Assembly (NCBI RefSeq): GCF_028858725.1 | Contig: NC_084763.1 | Location: forward strand, 9,936,001 to 10,000,000 | Length of the DNA stretch: 64,000 nucleotides | Direction of reading: 5' to 3' | Source of the DNA: Colius striatus | Taxonomy: Eukaryota > Chordata > Aves > Coliiformes > Coliidae | In this document: piece after piece, positions 52,201 through 61,150 of the stretch | Numbering within the stretch: the first letter of the stretch is position 1 | Layout of the letters: each line of letters begins with the position of its first letter | The notes under the pieces: model-generated | What the model saw: the letters and a program-made list of their open reading frames with translations, nothing else | Told to the model about the DNA's origin: nothing | Databases searched by the model: none | Made by a program: the position numbers and the translations under genes

Positions 52201-55200
52201 CTGCAAATATGAGAAAGTCTTTTAATAAAGCTCAACAGTCAATTGGGACAGATAAAATAGATGTAAGTTTTCAGAACTCACTGCTGGAGCAGATTTTCAG
52301 ACTTAAGAATAAACTAGATAAAACATGAACTAGAATCTCCATTTTTTACTCTTCAAAGTGTCAGGGATCTTCACTACAGCTGGAAATTCTGATTATGCCC
52401 AGTATGAGGTTTTGATGGGAATGTCTTGTTTTGTAAGCAGATAGCTCTTGATGGATTTCAGAACTAAAATCCAACCAGAATATTTTGTTGTGATTTAGTG
52501 AAGAAATAAATAACTGTGCTCTTCACTACACAGTATCTCACCTCTTGGGGATTACCGAGTTAAGATACAATTTTTAAAAACTCCCTAAATACACCTGAAT
52601 TTCAGGAATTGACATTTTGACTTTCCTTCCATTCTGCTGTGTTAACTAGACTTTTTCTATGCAATACTCATTGTATTTTTGTTTGTACTCAATCTAACAG
52701 TTTAGATGCAAAGCACCTACAAATACATACCCCTATATTGTCTGTGGAATGTAAAAAAATCCAGGCAACCTATTTTGGCTCCTTGTCTTTAAAGGGACTT
52801 CCTCACCAGAATACATTTGAGACATTCATTAACTCATAGCTAAAAAATTAAGTACAGGCAAGGAAAAAAGTACTTCAGTTCCTACATTTAGGAACTAACA
52901 CAATAGTGCTTCTCTTAAGAAAAAAAAATCCATTGATATTGCCTTCCACCTAAATTACAGTTACACAATCAGAAGTTCAAAGGACATTGATAAAGAGGAA
53001 TTTCCGAAATATATGTGCATGTCCACCTAAATTATCACACTCAAACATTAGACAAGCAGTTGGCATTACTTTTTTGTGAAGTTTATCCTCAGATACTGTT
53101 TTTTTCCTTAAAGTGTTGTTAGCAATAACATTAAGAGTAAGATCCTCAATCAACACTAAACTGTGACGATTCAATTGTGCTCACAAGTATAAACACTTTA
53201 TCCTCTCCATTCCATATACTATCATGTTTGAGCCATTTAAGAGTTAGTTCCTCTTACTCAGTATAGCCATAATAAAAGCTCTCTAATACAGGTATCTTGG
53301 AAGATTTCTCTTTAGACTAGAAATGAAAAAAATCTGGACCCAAATAAGTTTTCATGGGTTCACAGAATCATATAGACTATATGAAACATATTTCATATAC
53401 AGAATGACAGTACTATGTTAAAGATAATGATTTTTTTCACTAAGTTGCAGAATCTAATTTACAAGGAGGGAATCCATTTCATTCTCGGAACAGTTACTTT
53501 GATGATCTCTCCCACTGCATGTACTGCACAAATAGGTAGAATAATTGTATCAAATGAAGAACAGGAGATCAGCAAAACCCACTCACTACAGTCCTATTTA
53601 GAAAAACTTTTCCCTTCATAAAACATTTCAACACATTTTATCTGGAGGATACAAACTCTTCCCCTCTCACTTAAGAAAGAAAAGCAGCAAGATAATGAGT
53701 ACTGAGTACAATGCTAAGCAGTAGTGACCAAAAAACCCCAACAGATTGAAGTTACACCTAAAACTTGATCTCTCATTTCAAATAACTCAGTATTTGTCCT
53801 TCACTTGAGGTAGAGATTTCTAAAAGAAGTTTTCTTTATATATTAGTCCTACTATAGGCAGATCCAGAGAAAACCAGCACACCAGTGATTTTATCTAAAT
53901 CATGATAACAACTGTAGCATCCAGCCAAGTGAAAATCCAAATATCATTGTTACTCTTTCAGCAATGAGAATGATTTATTATTTCAACTGCAATTTAATCT
54001 GATTTAAATTACAAACTTTCCCCATTCTAGGACAGAACCAACTTATCAGGACCCACAAGTTGAAAAGCCCATCCATATAACAATGCCAACACAGCAATAT
54101 GATGACCTCTAATATCAGATTTCAAAGTATGTTATAGATTTACATAAATATACATGCAATAACTATTTATAATTCTCATGCATATTTACATAAATACAAA
54201 TATGTAGAATAAACATGTACACTATATGTGTATATAAATATATTTTTAAACCCACTGCACACAGCAACAGCTAAGGAAATACATGCATTACAAAGAGGGT
54301 ATAATAGTAGAGCATAATCTCTTCTTTCAGTTTTTGAAAATAGATCCTTATCTTAAAATGACCTGAAACACTGAAACTTTTGCATTTGTTTTCAAAGTTG
54401 CGTTAGTACACATTTTAGACACTTTTCCCAATTGCTTAACACAATTTTTAGAGTTACACAGTTCAAAGTCAGACACAAATCCTGTGTTTGGAACTTTGGC
54501 TCTTATCAGTCTCCTCAAAGAATGTAAATTACCACAACAAAACTCCCACTCCCACACTTCTCCCAGAAGAGGAACAAATACTATTGCAATAATTCCAGCC
54601 TAGAGGACTTGCTAGGGAACTCTGGGCCCTCAATACAAGAGGTCATACAAAAAGTAAGTTGGAATTCATAAAGACAAACTCTTAAGACACAAGGTACCAG
54701 TAAAGGAAGCTTCCTTAATGAAACAAGAGGGCAGCCCTCAGCAATGGGAGTATTGTGTACCCAGCCCAGCAACCAGCACTGGCCAGGTCAGAAGCAGTCC
54801 ATTTTCCACCCACACAACCTGCTGCTCCCATCTCCCATTAACAGGCACACCCATCCACAGGGACTGGTGGCATTTCCTCTTCCCCAGGACAGCACTCAGA
54901 CCTCATTACACACGAGATTCAGATGAGCACAATTTCCCCAGCTCTGCTGGGGAAATTTCCCCTGGTTTCCAAGGGGAAGGAGCCAATGCAGGCTGGCAGG
55001 GAGCTGTCAAACAGTACAGTGAATCCTCTTTTTCCTAGAAAAATGTAGGACTAGGACCGTAGACACATTTTAAAGCATATTTACTTGTCAATTCATAAAC
55101 AGCCATTGTGTGTAATTCACATATTTACGTGTGCACTAGCATATATTGCTGAACTGATGCAACCCAAACAAGATATCACCTTGTCTTACCAGCCAACAAA

Positions 55201-58200
55201 GCATTCAGGTTCAAGTACACAGAAAACAAAAAGTTGAAAGTTGCCAGTTGCAATTTACTCCAGACGGAGTGACTTCTGCTCACTGCTTTTACAGCTTTGA
55301 ACCTCCTTATTACATTGTTACCTTTACAAAAGCGCTGAGAGCTAGAGTTGCTATTTGAAAGCATTCTGAAAGAGGTAGGTGAAAGGTGCAACAGAGGTAA
55401 AGAAATATATATTTTACTGATATAGTATTAATTCATTTATGCAAGAGAAAGGTCAAGAATCATACAATTGTTTCACCTGGAAGAAATCTTTAAGATTATC
55501 GAGTCCAGCCTTTGTCCCAGCCCTATCAACCACTAGACCATTTCCCTAAGTGCAAAATCCACCCATCTATGAAACCCCTCCAGGGACAGTGACTCCAGCA
55601 CCTCCCTGGGCAGCCGTTCCACTGTTTGACAACCCTTTCAGGAAAGAAATTCCTCCTCATATCCAGCCTGAGCTTCTGTTGGCGCAGCTTGAGGCAGTTT
55701 CCTCTTGTTCTATTGCTTGTTACTAGGGAGAACAGATTGACTCCCATCTCACTACAGCATCCTTTCAGGTAGTTGTAGAGAGTGACAAGGTCTCCCCAGA
55801 GTCTTCTTTTCTCCAGGCTAAATAGTCCCAGATCCCTCTGCTGTTCCTCATATGAGATGTGCTCCAAATCCTTTATTAGCTTGGTAGCCCACCTCTGGAT
55901 CCTCTCCAGCACCTCAATGTCCTTCTTGTAGAGAGGGGCCCAAAAATGTACATATTTCTGTTACAGAATGTTTAAGTAACTACTTGGGTATTATTTCAGA
56001 AACAGATAGCAGACAGATCATAAGATGAAAGTTAACAATGATGACTACAAGAAGGGTTACACAACTGTAAAAATGTATTTAGGAGCCTTCTCTCAGTTCA
56101 CACATCAGGGCAAGTATGGAGAAAACATCCACAATGGAATCCTTCAAAGGATTACTTTAACTCCTGTCCAGGACTTGAAGGAAGCAACTGCAAGACTACC
56201 AAAGCAAAGTACTCCTTAAAGCTTGAAAAACTAAACAAGCAAGTGAACAACAACAACAAAAAAGTCCACCATACCTGGGAGTTTTTCTTAAATGATGAAC
56301 ACAAAATAGTAAACAGATGGGTTACATAGGCATGCCAAGAGTGGAACCTATCATCAATTCTACCATGGAAGAGTCTGTGGTATTATTTACAGATGTGTGA
56401 GATAGCAATTACATGTATACTCAGCAGTGTGTATTTAAAACAATTAGCACCCCATGCTAATTTTAGTAGCATTTCTAGTAACAGCCAAAAAGCTTCTTTC
56501 AAAGTTTCAACCTGTTGGACCTTAGCAAATCCACATAGTTTAGACAACAGGCTTATCTTTGATATTCAATGTAAGCTATCTGATTAACTTTATCAGATAT
56601 TTCATACCCATAATGGTCCTTTAAAGTGCTTAAATAATACTATCACAAGCAAGGAATAAAATCAAAGGAATTGTACTAATATTTACAGCTTATCATCAAC
56701 AGAGCCAGGAACAAAGATCTTTGGCTTGATTCCAGCCTAGTTAATCACAGCACACAAGCTACTCCAAAACAGATCACACCATTCTGTAGCAGAGTTTCTT
56801 TACTATCAATTTATGCCCCAATGCTTTTGTGACTTGAGTCCTGCAGAGCCTGAGAAGTGTGTAGAACTCTAACCACACCAAAACCATGTGTTCTGTATAA
56901 AAGGACAAGAGTATGAGTATCCACATGTGACAAAAGGCTGTGTTTGTTGCTTCTCTTAGGCCACTCCTCTTATTACTGCCAAACAGGTCACAAAACCCCC
57001 TACTTATTCTGAACTCCCAAATAAATGTTGTACTAGTTTTATTTCAGATTAATAGAAATCATGTTAAATTCCTGTTGAGACAGGCAGGCAGGCTGCATGA
57101 CCTCTTGATCTGACATTCCTCAAATCCATCCTGAATAACTGCCACTTGAAAGCTGCTTTGGAACTTTGCTTTCCTGCAGTTAGTGGTTTCTTATATGCCA
57201 CCCGCAGCGTGTCTACAGGTTGGTCAGAGCCACTTGTTTTTGAGCTGACACAACCTTTCAGACTAAAAGGTTGGGTTTTCCTCCTCATTTTTCACTTTCT
57301 GATAGTGTCCAAGTCAGCCTGCATGGAATGTGGTGGTTTAATGAGTACTCCAGAGACCATGAGTCAACATGGCAAACAAAAAGAGAAGTCCTGGAGTACC
57401 ACTTTCAAGAGACTCCTTTCCACCCTCTTCCTGGTCTTTGCCTTGTGCCTTTGCTGTCTGCTGTAGATGTCCACTTGGCAAACAAATCCTGTGAACTAAC
57501 TGGCTGAAAACCAGGCTTTTTGTTTACCTCAGTTCCCAGTTTCAGCTTACCACACAACCACTCCTGCTTTTCAGTTTTGAAGAGGCAGGAGATAAAAAGG
57601 GGAGAACGTTTCCATATCCACAGAGGTGGCTTAAAATCTTCATATAGAATACAGCCTCAAAATCCTTTTTCTTAGCCTACCTAGCCAAGCTTTTCTATAT
57701 TCTCCTTAAAAACAGACTGCCCAAGGACTACTTCATCCATTCCTACAAGTGATAGACAGAATCGGAATCCATGTTTGTGAAAGGTGGATAGAATTTTTGT
57801 ACATCAACAGATACATTATTGTACTGTAAGATTACATTTGTTGCCACTCTTGCCTCCAAATTGCAACACTTCTGTGACTTTTCCTTGACCATATGCAGTG
57901 TCTTTTCTCTTCCAGAGGCCTCTTCATGTTAATTCCCAAGCCTTTACTTTGATTACTCCTTCCTGATTCCTCAAGTTTGTTCACCATAGTTAGATTTTAC
58001 TATGTAAGCGACGTCAGGACTGCTTACATGGGTCCAAATTCAGACTTGAGAAAAACCTCTTGCAAGCACCTTTCAAGATCAGCAGTTCCTCTTCTGACAC
58101 AAATCTATTCCCGCTCCTTCTCCTTCATACTACTCTTTACCCAAGTACCAGCCAAGTTAAAGTTGTCTAACAGAGAAATTAAGTCAGTCATTTATTCTTA

Positions 58201-60823
58201 CCAGAGATGCAGGTCAGTCAGGCATGAGCTATTTTTAGTGAATGCTCATAAGACTCAGTCTACTTAGTTTCAAGATGTTAATTAATTCTTTCCTTCAAAA
58301 ATTCTCTAGAGCCTTACATACTACTGATGTCAAACTCATTAGGCTACAGCTGCACAGCTCCCTGTCTCCAATTCTTTTAAGAAATGACTTTTATGGTTCA
58401 GTAACAGATCTGCTAGGTCACAGTTAAAATCTATTTTGAAATAGGGTTCTGGTTAGATTTCCCTTAGGAGGCCTGGCTGTATGTAGTTCTACCAACTGCC
58501 ATTTTACTCCTGCAAATCATTTCCCTGTGACACAGTTACCCTGTCCCCTTCCCCAAACATCTTCCTCTAACTTCTTCAGTTCATTTCATAGAATCACAGA
58601 ATCATTTTGGCATGAAAAGACCTTTAAGATCATTGAGTCCAGCCTTTGTCTCAGCCCTGTCAACCACTAGACAATCCACCTGTCCCTGAAACCCCCTCCA
58701 GGGATAGTGACTCCAGTACCTACCTTCCTGGGCAGCTGTTCCAATGCCTGACAACCCTTTCAGGAAAGAAATTTCTCCTCATATCCAGCCTGAGCCTCCC
58801 CTGGCACAACTTGAGGCAGTTTCCCCTTGTTCTTCTGCTTGTTACTAGGGGGAACAGACCAACCATCACCACCTCGCTACAACTTCCTTTCAGGTAGTTG
58901 TAGAGCAAGAAAGTATCCCCTGAGCCTTCTTTTCTCCAGGCTAAACAGCCCCAGATCCCTCAGCTATTCTTCACACAAGACATGCTTCAAATCCTTTCCT
59001 GGCTTGGTAGCCCACCTCTGGATCCTCTCCAGAACCTCAATGTCCTTCTTGTAGAGAGGGGCCCAAAACTGGACACAGCATTCAAGGTAGAAGACTTTGG
59101 TTCAGAGGTATTCCGACTCAACTTTTGGTAACACCAAAAACATACTTCTACAAATGTTTTACTGGCAGCAAGATAAAATTCACTGCTATGAATCTGTAGT
59201 TTGGGAGGGCTTTCTTAGTGGTGTTTGTTTATCTTTGCATCAACACTGTGTAATGTTACAAGAAAATACAGGCCCCAAAGGATGAACAGAAGCAACAAAA
59301 GCCACCTCTGCTTTTCTCTCCAATATGTCATCTTTTCCAAGAAGCCACAACAAGGTGAGGGCAAAAAAAGGTTCTTCCTCCTCAGGACACCCAGCTAACT
59401 CCCATCTCTTAACAGTCTTGGACAAGAAAGACTGATAAATATTGCAAACCTTGCAACGCAGATGATCAAATTCCTTTAGGAGCTGGTGCTGTGAACATCC
59501 ACATGTGAACAGCCCCCAGACACTCCAGGGAGAAAGGATGCCTTGCAAACCCATGCAGATCTTTCAAAAAAAAGAGGTGGAAGAACACCAAAAATGAGTT
59601 ACTGCCCTGCTGCTTCAGCCTCTGTTCGTGGGAGGGATTGTTTTACACGTTACCATGCTTGGTTTGTTTCTTGAAGCATTACCACTGGCTAACATACCTC
59701 TCTGCTACCCTGTATGGAATGTGTTTGCATCAGACCAATTATTAGGTAATAACAACTACCACATTCAATATTGTTTTGGTAATTTCTGTAACAACTAAGA
59801 ACACTCCATGGAAAAAGACTCACTGCATGTCCAGACTGTATCTATCTGCTGTTGTAGCAGCAAAGTAACTGTGTGTGGAGCCCAGCTGGGCAGCAGTATC
59901 CCTGTTCCAAAGGTTAAAAAGATGAAAACAAAAAAAATGAGCATAAAGTACCTATAAAATACCTTCCACTTCACAGGTCACATGAGGCAGTCCAGTATTT
60001 ACGAACGATAAGAAGAAACACGCAAAAAAATGTTAAGTGAAGGGTGGACTTATACCCTGGGGCCATCAAGCCTTTTGTGTAGACGTTGCACCTGTGAGAG
60101 TTCAACACGGTGCTGCCCGGCTGGGCCGGCAGGTAGAGAAGGTACATTAAAAAAACCTTTTGTCTCTCTATTCTCTGAAAGCATGAAACACGCACGACTC
60201 GCGGGACATACGGGTGTCACAGTTGGAGGGCAGCACGCAGAGGAAAGCAAGCGGAGGGCCGGCCGGCAGCCGGGAGCTGCCCGCGCCCCGCCTCGCCGCG
60301 GGGCAGGCCAGGGAGCGGTCACGTAGGCAGCTCCGCACACACGAACTGCTCGCGGCGGGCTGAGTCACGGCCCCGCCGGGCAGCCGCCGCCCCGCGCCCC
60401 CGCCTGAGGGAACCCCCGGCCTAGCCCGGGCCTTCGGCGGGGGACGAGGCAGGCCGCGGCCAACCGTGGCCTCAGCGCTCCTCGCCGGTTTCAAATTGCT
60501 CCTTTACCTGTCCCTTTGGGCTAAAAGCCAAGGTCTCCCCCAGCCCCATCAGACGCGCCCCGTCCCGCAGGGGGCTCAAGCCTTCCTTCCCCGCAGGGCC
60601 GCTCCCAGACCACCCCGCCGCAAGCTGAGAGCGACAGGCAGGCAGCTCAGCGCCGGGGAGGGGATGGGGGAGGGTTGGGAGGAGGCGGAGGGGAGCGTCA
60701 GGAGAAGAGGGGCACCCGTAGGCGGGCGAGGAGGCGGCGGCACCCGCGCCCCCTCACCTGGCAGCCCTTCTTGTGATGAAAGCCCACCACCACGATGTGC
60801 AGCACCGGGCCCCGCTTCTCCAT
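28139..60823 (-). CDS. AVL9: AVL9 homolog, DENN-related cell-migration/late-secretory protein
   Basis: Sixteen coding exons (listed separately) join in phase at GT/AG sites to 636 residues; human AVL9 is 648. AVL9 is a DENN-fold protein of the late secretory pathway, first named in yeast and linked to epithelial polarity and migration in mammals. Residues 1-217 form the N-terminal DENN part (start [15 protein letters not shown]; later [21 protein letters not shown]). Residues 218-400 come from exon 10: a low-complexity, poorly conserved insert that ends in conserved [11 protein letters not shown]. Residues 401-606 are the second DENN part ([54 protein letters not shown]). The tail is QSVGGAF...TQSLGD. 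Compared with the human protein as I recall it, the start is about nine and the tail about six residues shorter. It is convergent with KBTBD2. Confidence 0.96.
29084..29172 (-). CDS. AVL9: AVL9 coding exon 15
   Basis: 89 bases: completes His, then [20 protein letters not shown] and NVVQTGKAV. Donor GTAG|GTAGGA. Confidence 0.95.
31059..31112 (-). CDS. AVL9: AVL9 coding exon 14 (54 nt)
   Basis: Encodes [17 protein letters not shown] with split codons at both ends. Donor CACA|GTAAGT. Confidence 0.93.
32055..32172 (-). CDS. AVL9: AVL9 coding exon 13
   Basis: 118 bases: [38 protein letters not shown] and two bases of Ser. Donor TAG|GTAAGG. Confidence 0.95.
33537..33756 (-). CDS. AVL9: AVL9 coding exon 12
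   Basis: 220 bases encode [40 protein letters not shown] and [14 protein letters not shown], ending LHP plus one base. Donor CCAG|GTAGGA. Confidence 0.95.
34564..34698 (-). CDS. AVL9: AVL9 coding exon 11
   Basis: 135 bases, 45 codons: [20 protein letters not shown] through [15 protein letters not shown]. Nearly the human text. Donor GAG|GTATGA. Confidence 0.95.
35250..35332 (-). mobile_element. CR1 LINE 3' fragment
   Basis: The plus strand shows cacagaatcttaggggttgg and 'tttagtccaacctccacagc', the reverse complement of a CR1 tail. About 80 bases survive within AVL9 intron 10. Confidence 0.87.
37014..37100. repeat. Paired TA-rich microsatellites
   Basis: Two (TA)n tracts of about 18-20 bases, at roughly 37019-37036 and 37078-37097, each with neighbouring GT or CA dinucleotide runs. 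Such tracts are often length-variable. Confidence 0.85.
37554..38101 (-). CDS. AVL9: AVL9 coding exon 10, variable linker
   Basis: The largest AVL9 exon (548 bases, 182 codons). It begins [17 protein letters not shown] and ends [14 protein letters not shown], both conserved. The middle ([14 protein letters not shown]... to ...[12 protein letters not shown]) is hydrophilic, probably disordered, and differs from the human text except for [12 protein letters not shown]. Confidence 0.95.
38731..38800 (-). CDS. AVL9: AVL9 coding exon 9
   Basis: 70 bases: [20 protein letters not shown], then LFP and one base of Gly. Donor CCTG|GTAAGA. Confidence 0.95.
40421..40459 (-). CDS. AVL9: AVL9 coding exon 8 (39 nt)
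   Basis: A 13-codon exon encoding [13 protein letters not shown] between acceptor tgtcttttcag and donor AAG|GTAATG. It is too short to stand out as an ORF and was found by matching the AVL9 family. Confidence 0.92.
41555..41595 (-). CDS. AVL9: AVL9 coding exon 7 (41 nt)
   Basis: A very short exon: completes Gly and encodes [13 protein letters not shown]. Acceptor tatctcag, donor AAG|GTAGGT. Confidence 0.92.
42208..42274 (-). CDS. AVL9: AVL9 coding exon 6
   Basis: 67 bases: [20 protein letters not shown], then YL and one base of Gly. Donor TTG|GTAAGT. Confidence 0.93.
42606..42695 (-). CDS. AVL9: AVL9 coding exon 5
   Basis: 90 bases, 30 codons: [20 protein letters not shown], then [10 protein letters not shown]. 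Donor AAG|GTAACT, acceptor tttcttccaag. Confidence 0.94.
43347..43418 (-). CDS. AVL9: AVL9 coding exon 4
   Basis: 72 bases, 24 codons in phase 0: [20 protein letters not shown], then LSRL. Donor CTG|GTAAGG. Confidence 0.94.
45135..45220 (-). CDS. AVL9: AVL9 coding exon 3
   Basis: 86 bases encode residues 63-91: [15 protein letters not shown], then [13 protein letters not shown]. Donor AAG|GTAACT. Human has NGNGATVFG where this has CGDQTTVYG. Confidence 0.94.
45401..46260 (-). mobile_element. CR1 LINE with remnant of ORF2 C-terminus
   Basis: About 860 bases, the longest CR1 copy here, with the 3' end at 45401. Minus-strand frames at 46175-45732 and 45796-45482 still read as the C-terminal part of the CR1 reverse-transcriptase ORF ([53 protein letters not shown]). 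The frames are shifted against each other and the 5' part, including the endonuclease and catalytic RT motifs, is absent. It lies inside AVL9 intron 2, in the same direction as the gene. Confidence 0.95.
48223..48343 (-). CDS. AVL9: AVL9 coding exon 2
   Basis: Residues 23-62 plus one base: [16 protein letters not shown] and [18 protein letters not shown] are recognisable. Acceptor tttgcttag, donor GAAG|GTAAGA. Confidence 0.94.
51852..52180 (+). mobile_element. CR1 LINE 3' fragment with intact octamer end
   Basis: About 330 bases reading forward. It ends in two ATTCTATG units, the diagnostic CR1 terminus. It is antisense to AVL9 within intron 1. It resembles the copies at 4744 and 45401. Confidence 0.94.
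54931..54957. repeat. 12-bp perfect inverted repeat with 3-base loop
   Basis: Arms aatttccccagc and gctggggaaatt around tct. The right arm runs on into ggggaaatttcccc (54949-54962), itself a palindrome of NF-kappa-B type. Confidence 0.85.
55457..55946 (-). mobile_element. CR1 LINE fragment, second subfamily
   Basis: About 490 bases. The plus-strand text (ctttaagattatcgagtcca; 'cctggatcctctccagcacc'-like end) differs from the copies at 4744, 45401 and 51852 but closely matches the one at 58587. The minus frame 55912-55526 is a worn ORF2 tail ([20 protein letters not shown]). Confidence 0.93.
58587..59090 (-). mobile_element. CR1 LINE fragment, second subfamily
   Basis: Starts catagaatcacagaatcatt and runs about 500 bases, colinear with the copy at 55457. 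It is 5'-truncated and coding-dead. Confidence 0.93.
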
Positions 60824-61150
60824 GGAGCCTCGGCGATAGCTGTCTGAAGGATGCCGCCGTGCCCGGGCTCTCGCTCCGCCTCCCGCCTCCGAGAGGCCGA
60901 CAGGGACGCAGGCCCAGCCGCCTGCGCTTCCGCACGGCCCGGCCAGGGGAGGGCGGGATGCCGTGGGCTGCACCCCCGTCTTCCCGCTCCTCCTCCCTCC
61001 CGCCGCCGGGGCGGGATTTCACTTCGGCCCGTCCCTCAGGAGGCGCAGGGCGGTGAGCCGCGGTGAGCCGCGGAGCGAGCGCGGGACCCGCACCACTCTT
61101 CATCCCGCGCAACACGTTCTCCGGGAAAGCTCGCTTCATCGAAAGGCCTG
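60090..61150 (-). promoter_or_regulatory. CpG island and promoter of AVL9
   Basis: About 1 kb of CpG-dense sequence around AVL9 exon 1. The start codon lies at 60823, so the transcription start is probably between about 60.85 and 61.15 kb on the minus strand. A GCTGAGTCAC motif at 60359-60368 fits AP-1/antioxidant-response elements and would sit in the start of intron 1. Long frames on both strands are GC artefacts. Confidence 0.85.
60758..60823 (-). CDS. AVL9: AVL9 coding exon 1
   Basis: Encodes residues 1-22 ([20 protein letters not shown], then CQ). Donor CAG|GTGAGG. It is the first ATG in this frame within the CpG island; frame upstream stays open but begins with a GTG, not ATG. Confidence 0.94.

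Larger units (their letters stand above)
48344..60757 (-). other. AVL9 intron 1
   Basis: A 12.4-kb first intron from the CpG-island exon (donor GTGAGG) to the exon 2 acceptor. It has three CR1 copies at 51852-52180, 55457-55946 and 58587-59090, a 12-bp perfect inverted repeat at 54931-54957, and an AP-1/ARE-like site near 60359. Open frames such as 57146-57466 resemble no family I know. Confidence 0.85.

Noticed and set aside
53355-53405. Possible CR1 remnant (cacagaatcatatagac)
   Set aside because: Only about a dozen bases match the CR1 tail; too short to call.
57146-57466. 106-codon plus-strand frame with a hydrophobic end
   Set aside because: Inside AVL9 intron 1, no recognised family, no clear splice or promoter context; likely chance.
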